A stretch of 41,906 bases of DNA from the IMG/VR virus record IMGVR_UViG_3300032249_001318, positions 1 through 41,906 of that record, one strand, 5' to 3'. Within the stretch, counting starts at the first letter, position 1. Every line of letters starts with the position of its first letter. This DNA is from a virus. The translations under genes and the position numbers were made by a program. Shown piece after piece: positions 30,793 to 38,248 of this stretch. The notes under the pieces are model-generated. The model saw nothing but the letters and a program-made list of their open reading frames with translations. It made no database searches and was not told the origin of the DNA.

Positions 30793-31217
30793 AATCCCTT
30801 AAATGTTCCAGAAGAAGCACCTGGTTTTTTGGAATAATTAGTACTGCCAGTTATTCCTATCTTGTCGCCCAAGGTAGGAACATTGGTGCCTTTAATGTTT
30901 GCCTCTATGCGAGGAGTATTACCTCGAATCCCAGGCTCATCAATCAATGCATTTTTTTGATATCTACCAGAAACTCTGGCAGCTGCAAGAAATTTTTGCG
31001 TGCGGTCGTCAGTGCCTTGATTATTGGTGCCAGCTTTTTCGGCGGTAGCTTTTTCAGACTTATCAAAATTCCTCGTATCTGTTACGTAAGAATTACCTGG
31101 ATTTCTATCGCTAGTATCGACAGACGATGAACCGCTATGGGAAGTAGGGTCATAACTTCCTTTTACAAAAGCACGACCGGCTTTGTGATTCCTGTTAGAG
31201 CTGTTAAATTTTCCCAT
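30789..31217 (-). CDS. Disordered Ser/Asn/Lys-rich protein, 142 aa
   Basis: A low-complexity, polar protein: MGKFNSSNRNHKAGRAF, SYDPTSHSGSSSVDTSD, NPGNSYVTDTRNFDKSE. No hydrophobic core. The C-terminal half (GRYQKNALIDEPGIRGN, GDKIGITGSTNYSKKPG) is Gly/Lys-rich. Possibly a tail-scaffold or packaged protein; no match. ATG at 31217. Confidence 0.55.
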   Translation of the reverse strand: MGKFNSSNRNHKAGRAFVKGSYDPTSHSGSSSVDTSDRNPGNSYVTDTRNFDKSEKATAEKAGTNNQGTDDRTQKFLAAARVSGRYQKNALIDEPGIRGNTPRIEANIKGTNVPTLGDKIGITGSTNYSKKPGASSGTFKGF

Positions 31218-31259
31218 GATAATATTTTAATTGAAGGTATTTATGTACTGAATATTTCA

Positions 31260-31580
31260 ATGAATACTCCCGATCCCGATGCGTTTTTAAATCAATTTAT
31301 TACTAGTGATGACGAGCTGATTAAGCGAATGGCATGCTGTTGTGATTTTGGTGCCCCCATGGCAACCGCAAAGCATGACGTTCCGATCTATGATCAATAT
31401 AACCGTGGGCTAGCACTGTGCCAGGACAGCAGACCGAGAACGAATTTAGCATTAGAGGGCAATCGACCCGGCGTGACTGGTTCCATTCCGTCGATGGAGG
31501 AAGCCCATCTGTATCCAGGAACTCTACCAATGGGTCAGAAATTACTGGTGAATTTGAATCCAACTCCTGTCCTCCGGTAG
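31260..31580 (+). CDS. Hypothetical 106-aa protein overlapping DUF3310 gene
   Basis: MNTPDPDAFLNQFITSDD, then LIKRMACCCDFGAPMATAKH and YDQYNRGLALC. The first 55 residues look native, but the rest (PRTNLALEGNRPGVTGSIP) overlaps the DUF3310 frame for over 160 bases. The DUF3310 frame is the better-looking protein in that stretch. This may be the true N-terminal part of one gene broken by a frameshift near 31420. Confidence 0.45.
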   Translation: MNTPDPDAFLNQFITSDDELIKRMACCCDFGAPMATAKHDVPIYDQYNRGLALCQDSRPRTNLALEGNRPGVTGSIPSMEEAHLYPGTLPMGQKLLVNLNPTPVLR

Positions 31581-31891
31581 ATTACGGCATTACAGCTGAA
31601 TGTGTTAATGGCGTGTGCCCGGTCCCCTGGGCCACTACCAAAGCATCTGTGGCGCCAAAGGGCGATCCAGTAAACCATCCTGAGCATTACACTGCCGGCA
31701 AAGTCGAAGTCATTGAAATTCTGGAACAAGCAGTACAAGATGCTCCAGATCCAATTAGCGGCGGCTTGCTGTGGCAAACATTAAAATATTTGTTACGGCT
31801 TTGGTATAAAGGCAATATGCTGCAAGATGCCAAAAAAGCGCGTTGGTATCTTAATCGCTTGATTGATCGCTTAGAAAGTGACTACGTTTAA
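31418..31891 (+). CDS. DUF3310 protein (T7 gp1.7-like nucleotide kinase family)
   Basis: GTG-start frame with a polar N-terminal region and a DUF3310 domain: PVNHPEHYTAGKVEVIEIL (the P-x-H-Y motif), LLWQTLKYLLRLWYKGNML and DAKKARWYLNRLIDRLE. In T7 the gp1.7 protein is a nucleotide kinase for dTMP and dGMP. The N-terminal 80 residues (Ser/Pro/Gly-rich, two Cys pairs) are unlike known members. Start uncertain; the overlapping frame at 31260 may be its true upstream part. Confidence 0.75.
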   Translation: MPGQQTENEFSIRGQSTRRDWFHSVDGGSPSVSRNSTNGSEITGEFESNSCPPVDYGITAECVNGVCPVPWATTKASVAPKGDPVNHPEHYTAGKVEVIEILEQAVQDAPDPISGGLLWQTLKYLLRLWYKGNMLQDAKKARWYLNRLIDRLESDYV

Positions 31892-32175
31892 AAGGGAACA
31901 GGAAAGTCTTCGCCGTCGTCATCGTCCTCTGTACAGGCGACGGCAAGCGCCTCTAACTCAATATCCGTCGGAATATCAAACTCAAGAATAATATTTTCGT
32001 TTTCCATGATGGTCTTGATTGCTTGCCATTCCATTAATCTGCGGTAGTACAGATTAAGCAATGCGGCACGCAGTTCATCCCAGGTCATTTCCTCTGCAGC
32101 AAGCTCAGCTTTCCGCATAGAAAACTGTAGTTCCAATGGAAGTTCAAATTCCTTTGGTTCTGGAAAATCTTCCAT
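31888..32175 (-). CDS. NblA-like phycobilisome-degradation protein
   Basis: A 95-aa protein. The N-terminal half FELPLELQFSMRKAELAAEE compares with the FELSLEQQFKLRVL start of known NblA proteins. The second helix (MTWDELRAALLNLYYRRLME, then WQAIKTIM) follows the NblA helix-turn-helix layout. The C-terminal 35 residues are an acidic extension (EFDIPTDIELEALA, then a D-rich tail). NblA guides phycobilisomes to degradation; cyanophages use it to dismantle antennae. Stop overlaps the DUF3310 stop by 4 bases on the other strand. Assignment is by pattern, so moderately sure. Confidence 0.62.
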   Translation of the reverse strand: MEDFPEPKEFELPLELQFSMRKAELAAEEMTWDELRAALLNLYYRRLMEWQAIKTIMENENIILEFDIPTDIELEALAVACTEDDDDGEDFPVPF

Positions 32176-32204
32176 TGGAATCAACAAGCTTTTGTGATTC
32201 TATT

Positions 32205-32894
32205 CTAAGCCCGATCTCCATGCCAACAGTCTCCTGGAAACTGAAAAAGACTGTCAAGCGATTCGTCGTTTAGTGGCACCCAAGGGTCTTTAGTAATGGA
32301 AAAATCATTTGCAAATTCTGCAAGAACATAAGGGTTGATTTTTTGCTCTAGCTTGCGAATAGCGGATACTTGTTCGGCGGACGCAGCGTAACTCCTAAAT
32401 GCAGTCAGCAACAAATCTTCACATTTGGGGATGGCTTGCTTTACTTCAGTCAAGAACAACATGCTTTCTTCTCTGCGGCGTTCCAGGAGACCTCCAATTA
32501 CCTGGTGCTCTTGATCAAAAATCCACTGGGAAAATTCTTCTACAACACCAGCCCAATCTTCAACTTCAATACAGTCAATCAATGCGCTGTATAAAAATGG
32601 CTTCCATCCAACTGAATGAATAAACGAGATCAAAGCCTGCCTCATATATTCGTCTAAGTGCAGGTTTAATTCATTTAGCTCCTTCTCAATTGCACGTATT
32701 TCATGCATCAAATATTCCAAGGCTTTCTGTTTAGTGCAACAGTGACCAGACTTTACAGGTGAACCGTCTGGATAAAATTGCGTACCAAAACCAAATGTAT
32801 AAGGAGCACCTCCTGTCTCTGGATCGGCATAGGCTTTTTCATTAAAGCCTTCGTGCTTACAAATTAGCTCCAGAGCAAGAGGATAGTAAGACAT
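32205..32894 (-). CDS. GH24 lysozyme (T4-like endolysin)
   Basis: A 229-aa enzyme (ATG at 32894, GTG at 32924 alternative). The core has LALELICKHEGFNEKAYAD with the catalytic Glu (HEGF), the Asp (ADPETGG) and YTFGFGT with the Thr, then KALEYLMHEIRAIEKELNE and ALISFIHSVGWKPFLYS typical of the family. No signal peptide is evident, so export would rely on a holin. The C-terminal 80 residues are a separate helical region. A second lytic enzyme is the C39-like peptidase at 22368. Confidence 0.85.
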   Translation of the reverse strand: MSYYPLALELICKHEGFNEKAYADPETGGAPYTFGFGTQFYPDGSPVKSGHCCTKQKALEYLMHEIRAIEKELNELNLHLDEYMRQALISFIHSVGWKPFLYSALIDCIEVEDWAGVVEEFSQWIFDQEHQVIGGLLERRREESMLFLTEVKQAIPKCEDLLLTAFRSYAASAEQVSAIRKLEQKINPYVLAEFANDFSITKDPWVPLNDESLDSLFQFPGDCWHGDRA

Positions 32895-32940
32895 GGGAGC
32901 ATAATATGTACTCCCATCATACACATCTTAAGTGTTGATG

Positions 32941-33060
32941 TTAGCCTTGGCCACGGCTTTTTTTGCGGCCATGGGATGGCTTGGAGTGCTGCCCATCTCC
33001 TTGACGAGTCTTCTTGGGCTTGGATTCGATTTTGTTTGCGACAGCTTTGGCTTTGGCCAT
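32941..33060 (-). CDS. Small basic protein, 39 aa
   Basis: ATG at 33060 and TAA at 32941: MAKAKAVANKIESKPKKTRQ, then GDGQHSKPSHGRKKSRGQG. The pattern of Lys/Arg and 'KKTRQGxGQHSKP' is known in cyanophage and cyanobacterial small proteins. Probably nucleic-acid binding by charge. The plus-strand frames here look hydrophobic and are shadows. Confidence 0.6.
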   Translation of the reverse strand: MAKAKAVANKIESKPKKTRQGDGQHSKPSHGRKKSRGQG

Positions 33061-33095
33061 GGATCAGAAATGAACAGCCTGCATCCTACCAGAGA

Positions 33096-33389
33096 TCATC
33101 GCCCCCAGAGGTCCTGGCACGCCCAGTAGCGTGGGGTGTTTTTGTCCATGGGTTTGTCGCACCCCATGCGAGATCGGAAATTGGCGCGGCGATCCTTGTC
33201 ACCATGTTGTGTGTAGTCTTCATAGCCCCTGGCACCGTAACGCACTATCTTCTCCTTTCCATTGTGACAAGACTTAACGACTTTTTTGTGCTTGTCTCCA
33301 GGGGGTGCCTTTTGCGGTACGTTGCATTTCATCTGGTCTTTTTTGTAGCGATGCGCAGCGCCAGCAGCTTTTTTATGTTGTTCTGACAT
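33096..33389 (-). CDS. Conserved phage hypothetical protein, 97 aa
   Basis: A basic protein with KVVKSCHNGKEKIVRYGARG, YEDYTQHGDKDRRANFRSRM and DKNTPRYWACQDLWGR. That ending (HGDKxRRxNFRxR, DKNTPRYWxC) recurs in phage and giant-virus proteins. Function unknown. Its ATG overlaps the stop of the 1273-aa gene (TGATG). Confidence 0.65.
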   Translation of the reverse strand: MSEQHKKAAGAAHRYKKDQMKCNVPQKAPPGDKHKKVVKSCHNGKEKIVRYGARGYEDYTQHGDKDRRANFRSRMGCDKPMDKNTPRYWACQDLWGR

Positions 33390-36300
33390 CAGAAGCTAGT
33401 CCAGGAAGAAAAGTCAACAAAGGAGTTACTTTTGGAACTACTTGAAAGACTCGGAAAGAAATTACCTATAGAACTAATTTTACTACTGGTACTTGCTTTA
33501 ATTGTTCCAAATGGATTAGAGCTTTCTAAGAATGGATCATTGGTTTCTGCAAATGGATCGCCAATGCCAACCTCATCAAATGGATCACCGATTCCCATTT
33601 CTTCTTTACCAGAAGAAGTTGCAAACGGATCTTTAAAGCTAAAGGAATCTTCTGTTCCAGTCTCATCAAAAGAAAGTAGTGAGGTCTTTGGTGCAGTAGT
33701 TGTAGTTCCTTTTCCTGTTAAAGAAGATATCTCAGAAAAACTTGTATCTCCAAATAATGAACTAATGTTTGTAAATTGATCTGTTGCGCTTGCCGTTGTA
33801 TCTATTCCAGTAAGATCTTTGATTCCCCCTGGAGTATACGCAGCATTAATTATGTTAATGTCTTCTTTACTAGCCCCAGGCATGAATTGATCATAAAATT
33901 GTTGCTCAGTGCCAGTGAATCCGGCATTTTTAAAAACTGCATACACACCGCTTGGCTGTGTTGTTGTGCCAGTGGGGGGTGTTTCTTTTTGAATGTATTC
34001 AACTCCAGCAGTCAACTGATTAATTTCAGCTTGCTGGTCGATTAAACCACCAATTGTGTTTTTAATATTTGCCGTTGAATCTTGCGCCAGGGCAGATGCT
34101 AATTCGTTTTTTAAATCTGTCAGGGAACTGTTTGGATCCAGGCCATGATCTTTGAGGAGTTTCTGCCATTCAGGAGTGCCTTGAACTAAACCTACGGCTT
34201 TAACCAAATTATTTACATATTCTTCAGGTTTAATAAACTGACCAAAAACAGTGCCAATTTTATCAGCTTCTTTGATTAAAAGAGGTGTTAATACTTTTGA
34301 AATATATAGGTTTGCAATGCTAGGTGCCAGCATTGCCGGTGAACCGTCATATGACAAAAGCTCAGGCATTTTATTGCCTTGTGAATCCAAGATGTAATTG
34401 CCTTTATCATCTTGTTGGTAAACAATGTTTCCATCTTTATCTTTTTTGGCTGCACGCAACCCAACCATTTGATAGTGCAGGTTTGCAAATTCGTTTGGAT
34501 TTGTAATATCAATTCCATACTCATAAGCTTTTGCTGCCCAGTTAATAGCATTTCCTTGATCATCTTTAGTAATTCTTCCAGCTTTTGCCGCCTCCCAATC
34601 ATCTGCAACTCTTTTTGCCTGAACAGAGTTATTAAAACCAGCTACGGTATCAACAAACCCATCAAAGGCATCAGGAGCCAATAAACCAATTTCTCCACCC
34701 TTAGCGTCTTTTCCTACCAAGCCATATTGCTGAAGGTATGTATTTGGATCAGTGTAGTACTCAGCATTGAATCCTTGCTCTGTATTGTTTAGTTTTTGTA
34801 AGTTTGCGTACCACCTGGTTATATCATTTTGCGCCGCCATTTTCAAGGCGTTTACTTTGTCTTGCGTTTGAAATGGGTTTTGAGTTTTATCTGTAACATC
34901 AATATAATCTTGAAATTCAGCAATTGATTGCGAGGCATCAAAGCGCGGTTTTAAGTATTGAGTGTAAAAATCTCTAGCAAACTGAACCTCTTGTCCCATC
35001 CGCTTATCTGGCGGAATATATCCTTCTGGTTTTTGAAGCTTGTTGTACGCCTCAAGGGCTGCAGCTTTTGCGCTGGATCCTTCGAGCTGATCCTGCCAAT
35101 TACGCCAAGCATCGTCATACTGCTTCCAAGAAGCTACTGTTTCTGGATCTACATACCCATTAGCTTTCAATTGATCTTCATATTTTTTCCAACTATCTTG
35201 AACTACTTTTCTGCTTTCTACCGGAACGTATCCCTCTGGAAGATTTTTGATTACATTTTTAGATGTAAAATCATTTGGATTTGTTTTTAAAGTAAGATAC
35301 GCTTTGTCTGCTTTGTCCCAGGCTGCTTTCTTTTCAGTGCTCCACCCTGTTTTATCAATAAATCCATTTGCTTCTGTGCGCAAGTTTAATGGAACATAAT
35401 CATTTGGAATGTCAATACCGCCAGCATATTTCTTTTCAATTTCATTGTTTATCCAATCTTGCCAGTTATAAATCAAGCCATTTTTTGTGTTAAAAATATT
35501 ATTAATGCCAAAATCTAGTTTGTATTTTTGTTGTGTATTTGCCTGTTGTCCTCCAATGGGATTAACATTTCCTAACCCAGAATCGCTTAAGACTGCACTA
35601 TTTATTGATGCATTGAACTCATCCTGTACGGATTGAAGATCTTTGATAAGAGGTTGAAAGTAAGCAATTTTACCTTCTTTTTGTTTTGCTTCTTTTAGTG
35701 CTGCAATAGTATCGGTTAACGCCTGTCTACGTAATAGGTCAAACTGTTGTTTTTGGACAACATCTGATTGACTGATTACCTGTTTAAAAACATTTGTAAT
35801 TTCTGGAGCGGAAGAAGTCAGCTCAGTAAATGTTGAGTCAGAATTTAAGCCGTTAATAGAATCGTAAAGGGTTTTGTTGTTAGAAATTACTTGACTATTT
35901 TGCTGTGGATCCAGGGTTGCCGCTAATCCTAGAAAGCTGGCAAACGCTGCTTCTGAACTTGTTACTGTTTTAAGGTCTGTCTTTACACCCTTTGTACTTG
36001 AAACATCATTTACAAGTTTTGTCCATGGGCCTGAAATATTTCCTAACTCTAAAAGACCAGCTTCTTTTCGTGCTTGCGCAAATAAGTTGCTTGCGGTTTT
36101 ATTGCTTTTTACAAAAGATGCTAATTCCTCTCCTGTTCCGGTATTTTTTAGCTCGTAAGTTAATGCGCCAGTTTCATCCGTGGTAGACCTTAAGCCAAAA
36201 ATGTTGTCTCTTATTTCAGCATTATTTGCATCCGTCCTAATAGGCTCTTTATATTCTTGACTTTTAAGCGGAGCAATTTCGCTACCGCGAATATTTATAT

Positions 36301-37210
36301 TATTGGGATCTCCCTTAAGGGCTTGTAAGTATTTAGAAAGACCATACTGTTCTTTGCTATAGTCATAGCGAAGAAGTATGTCTAGATCATTTGAGTTTAG
36401 TGCGTCATCCCATTCCTTTGCGGCTTGTTTTCCTAAATCTGTTTTATCAAAAAAGTATCCCGAGGTTCCATTTCTATATTTATTAAAACGATCAAAGGTT
36501 TGATTTGCGCTAAGCGCACCCTCTCTATTAGATAGCAGTAACTTATCTTGATCGGTAGCCGAATAAACCGAAGGTTTTATGCTTGGATCGCTTCTGTAAT
36601 ATTGATCCAGGGAGCCGGAGTACGGTGCTATTAAGTTGTTTATTTCTTTATCGGCTTCTTCACTGGTATGGCCTCCGTTGGTTAAAAGATACTTTAAGTT
36701 TTTGATTTCATTCTGAACGGTTACATACTTACTGACCGGAGCAATTGACTGAATATTTACTACTTTTTTTAAGTTATCAATTGAAGTCTTTGCTTGCGCT
36801 TCGAATTGATTTTTTGCAACAAGTTTTTTATTTGTAATTATTGCCTTGTTATTATCTTCCTCATTAAGCTGAAGAGTTTTAACAGTTGCCGCTATTGTTT
36901 CTGTAATATTTGCAGGAATAAAACCAATGCCAGATAACCCTAAATTAGAAGATCCCGATGGCGTTAATTTTAAAATTGTATATGTTGGTGCCGGGGGGTA
37001 AATTGTGCCATACCTGTCTCTATAAGGAGCGGGTGTAATAGGAGGGGTTTCAGATAATGAGTAACTTGTGGTTCCCCCTCCTCTACCGTCTCCATATGAT
37101 GTAAACGAAGATATAAGATATAGTGTTTTTGTTGTTGGTAAATCAGTCTTTTCCAGTTCGTATGGAGACAGCTTCCATGTTTTATTTGCGCTGTCGTAGA
37201 AAAGAGTCAT
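33389..37210 (-). CDS. Very large virion-associated protein, 1273 aa
   Basis: A soluble-looking, helix-rich protein with long polar stretches and no membrane span. Residues about 1-70 contain TTSYSLSETPPITPAPYRDR and a proline-rich turn; the middle is Gln/Asn/Lys-rich with repeated blocks (NLPEGYVPVESR, KLQKPEGYIPPDKR) that suggest a duplicated module. The C-terminus is low-complexity with five D/N-P-F motifs (FKDPF, IGDPF, IGDPF, NDPF, NPF). Likely an ejection or internal virion protein, but this is context-based only. HNH gene follows upstream and a conserved phage gene downstream. Confidence 0.55.
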   Translation of the reverse strand: MTLFYDSANKTWKLSPYELEKTDLPTTKTLYLISSFTSYGDGRGGGTTSYSLSETPPITPAPYRDRYGTIYPPAPTYTILKLTPSGSSNLGLSGIGFIPANITETIAATVKTLQLNEEDNNKAIITNKKLVAKNQFEAQAKTSIDNLKKVVNIQSIAPVSKYVTVQNEIKNLKYLLTNGGHTSEEADKEINNLIAPYSGSLDQYYRSDPSIKPSVYSATDQDKLLLSNREGALSANQTFDRFNKYRNGTSGYFFDKTDLGKQAAKEWDDALNSNDLDILLRYDYSKEQYGLSKYLQALKGDPNNINIRGSEIAPLKSQEYKEPIRTDANNAEIRDNIFGLRSTTDETGALTYELKNTGTGEELASFVKSNKTASNLFAQARKEAGLLELGNISGPWTKLVNDVSSTKGVKTDLKTVTSSEAAFASFLGLAATLDPQQNSQVISNNKTLYDSINGLNSDSTFTELTSSAPEITNVFKQVISQSDVVQKQQFDLLRRQALTDTIAALKEAKQKEGKIAYFQPLIKDLQSVQDEFNASINSAVLSDSGLGNVNPIGGQQANTQQKYKLDFGINNIFNTKNGLIYNWQDWINNEIEKKYAGGIDIPNDYVPLNLRTEANGFIDKTGWSTEKKAAWDKADKAYLTLKTNPNDFTSKNVIKNLPEGYVPVESRKVVQDSWKKYEDQLKANGYVDPETVASWKQYDDAWRNWQDQLEGSSAKAAALEAYNKLQKPEGYIPPDKRMGQEVQFARDFYTQYLKPRFDASQSIAEFQDYIDVTDKTQNPFQTQDKVNALKMAAQNDITRWYANLQKLNNTEQGFNAEYYTDPNTYLQQYGLVGKDAKGGEIGLLAPDAFDGFVDTVAGFNNSVQAKRVADDWEAAKAGRITKDDQGNAINWAAKAYEYGIDITNPNEFANLHYQMVGLRAAKKDKDGNIVYQQDDKGNYILDSQGNKMPELLSYDGSPAMLAPSIANLYISKVLTPLLIKEADKIGTVFGQFIKPEEYVNNLVKAVGLVQGTPEWQKLLKDHGLDPNSSLTDLKNELASALAQDSTANIKNTIGGLIDQQAEINQLTAGVEYIQKETPPTGTTTQPSGVYAVFKNAGFTGTEQQFYDQFMPGASKEDINIINAAYTPGGIKDLTGIDTTASATDQFTNISSLFGDTSFSEISSLTGKGTTTTAPKTSLLSFDETGTEDSFSFKDPFATSSGKEEMGIGDPFDEVGIGDPFAETNDPFLESSNPFGTIKASTSSKISSIGNFFPSLSSSSKSNSFVDFSSWTSF

Positions 37211-37216
37211 TGATAT

Positions 37217-37549
37217 TTAAGCAAACAGGTCAACAATTCCCTGTTTGGTCCAGGAGGTAATTTTATCCATCCTAGCTTGAGTAAAAAAATCCTGGCGCAC
37301 ATACCATTCTTCCATTCGAGTGCTGGACTTTGCTTGATTGCAACGGCGGCAACATGGAACAAGATTATGCCTGTTACTGGAACCAGACCGATGGCGTGGA
37401 ACAATGTGATCTAGGCTTGTGGCAGGTTCTTCACAGTAACCACAAAGGTGATTCCATTCATCATATATACATTGTCTAAAACGTTTCTTGGCCAATTTAG
37501 GAGTTAGTTCAATGAGCAGTGCGAGCGGTTCCTGTGCGCTGCTGAACAT
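37217..37549 (-). CDS. HNH endonuclease
   Basis: A 110-aa HNH nuclease. YDEWNHLCGYCEEPATSLDH, IVPRHRSGSSNRHNLVPCCR and RCNQAKSS show the classical C-x-x-C, D-H and H-x-N...C-x-x-C arrangement. The stop lies 6 bases before the start of the 1273-aa gene. Candidate homing gene. Confidence 0.9.
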   Translation of the reverse strand: MFSSAQEPLALLIELTPKLAKKRFRQCIYDEWNHLCGYCEEPATSLDHIVPRHRSGSSNRHNLVPCCRRCNQAKSSTRMEEWYVRQDFFTQARMDKITSWTKQGIVDLFA

Positions 37550-37631
37550 AAGTTCCTATGTCGTTAACTTATTTTAAGTTGGGCTTCCCAAGGCTAAGCA
37601 AAAAGCAATTGTGAAGTTTTAATAAAATCTG

Positions 37632-37659
37632 TTGACAGGGGCCGGTCATGTCCTAGGTT
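37632..37659 (+). promoter_or_regulatory. Sigma-70-like promoter for the HTH gene
   Basis: TTGACA at 37632-37637, 16-bp spacer, TAGGTT at 37654-37659. The -35 is perfect; the -10 is 3 of 6 to consensus. It lies 25 bases before the HTH gene ATG, in a 134-base gap. Confidence 0.55.
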
Positions 37660-37683
37660 GGGGCTGTACAAGACTTTTCGGTC

Positions 37684-37905
37684 ATGACAACGCACCAAGG
37701 ATGGGTCTCTGCTAACAGGGCCGGCGAGATGTTGGGCCTTGATCGCAAAACGCTTTTTAAGATGCGTGACAACGGGACCCTTCGCCTTGGTCCACACTAT
37801 GCAGCATTTCCTGAAACGCGTTCACGAGATAGCTTCCGCTGGAACGTCAATGCTATTCGCAAGACCATGAGCAAGCTTGAGAAGCTAGAGCTGGCTGCAG
37901 TGTAG
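37684..37905 (+). CDS. Small HTH DNA-binding protein, 73 aa
   Basis: MTTHQGWVSANRAGEMLGL then DRKTLFKMRDNGTLRLGPHY, a MerR/excisionase-like winged HTH, followed by FRWNVNAIRKTMSKLEKLE. It is transcribed alone from a TTGACA-type promoter and ends at a strong terminator, so it forms its own unit. A regulator of phage expression is likely; target unknown. Confidence 0.7.
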   Translation: MTTHQGWVSANRAGEMLGLDRKTLFKMRDNGTLRLGPHYAAFPETRSRDSFRWNVNAIRKTMSKLEKLELAAV

Positions 37906-37926
37906 ACTACTGAGGATATGGGATCT

Positions 37927-37953
37927 AACAGCCTCCGCAAGGGGGCTGTTTTT
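37927..37953 (+). terminator. Strong intrinsic terminator
   Basis: AACAGCCTCC-GCAA-GGGGGCTGTT, a 10-bp stem with a GNRA loop, followed by TTT. It ends the HTH unit and touches the end of the opposite-strand gene at 37952. Confidence 0.85.
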
Positions 37954-38248
37954 ATGCAGGTGGTGTGTTGTTAAGGTAAGCAGCCCACGCTAAGCCCATT
38001 GCTTCTATTGTTGAGATTTCTCCTGATGCGTAGGGAAGATACACTACATCTCCAGCGTGGTAGACAGAGGGAATGTCTCCACTGGCTCTGATTTGACTGA
38101 AGCCAAACGCACGTGTATCTATTTGATTTGCGGACTGTACGTATTGTGTTTGGATAATGTCTCCAAACTTTGGAAGTACACCAATAAAAATGCTTCCAAA
38201 AGATCCTCCCCACGCATAGCCAAATGATGTGCCCCAGGCAGAAGCCAT
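37952..38248 (-). CDS. Predicted small virion protein, 98 aa
   Basis: A Gly/Ser/aromatic-rich protein: MASAWGTSFGYAWGGSFG, SIFIGVLPKFGDIIQTQYVQ. A repeated WGxSFG pattern lies at the start. Likely a structural accessory protein. ATG overlaps the stop of the large gene (TAATG). Confidence 0.55.
   Translation of the reverse strand: MASAWGTSFGYAWGGSFGSIFIGVLPKFGDIIQTQYVQSANQIDTRAFGFSQIRASGDIPSVYHAGDVVYLPYASGEISTIEAMGLAWAAYLNNTPPA

Noticed and set aside
32932-33386. Plus-strand hydrophobic frames (65 and 136 aa) that look like membrane proteins
   Set aside because: They are antisense to the 39-aa basic protein and the conserved 97-aa protein, both more credible on the minus strand; Lys-rich coding gives hydrophobic shadows.
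37632-37659. Integrase-linked excisionase reading for the HTH gene
   Set aside because: No tyrosine or serine recombinase is present in the window; the HTH gene is treated as a regulator.
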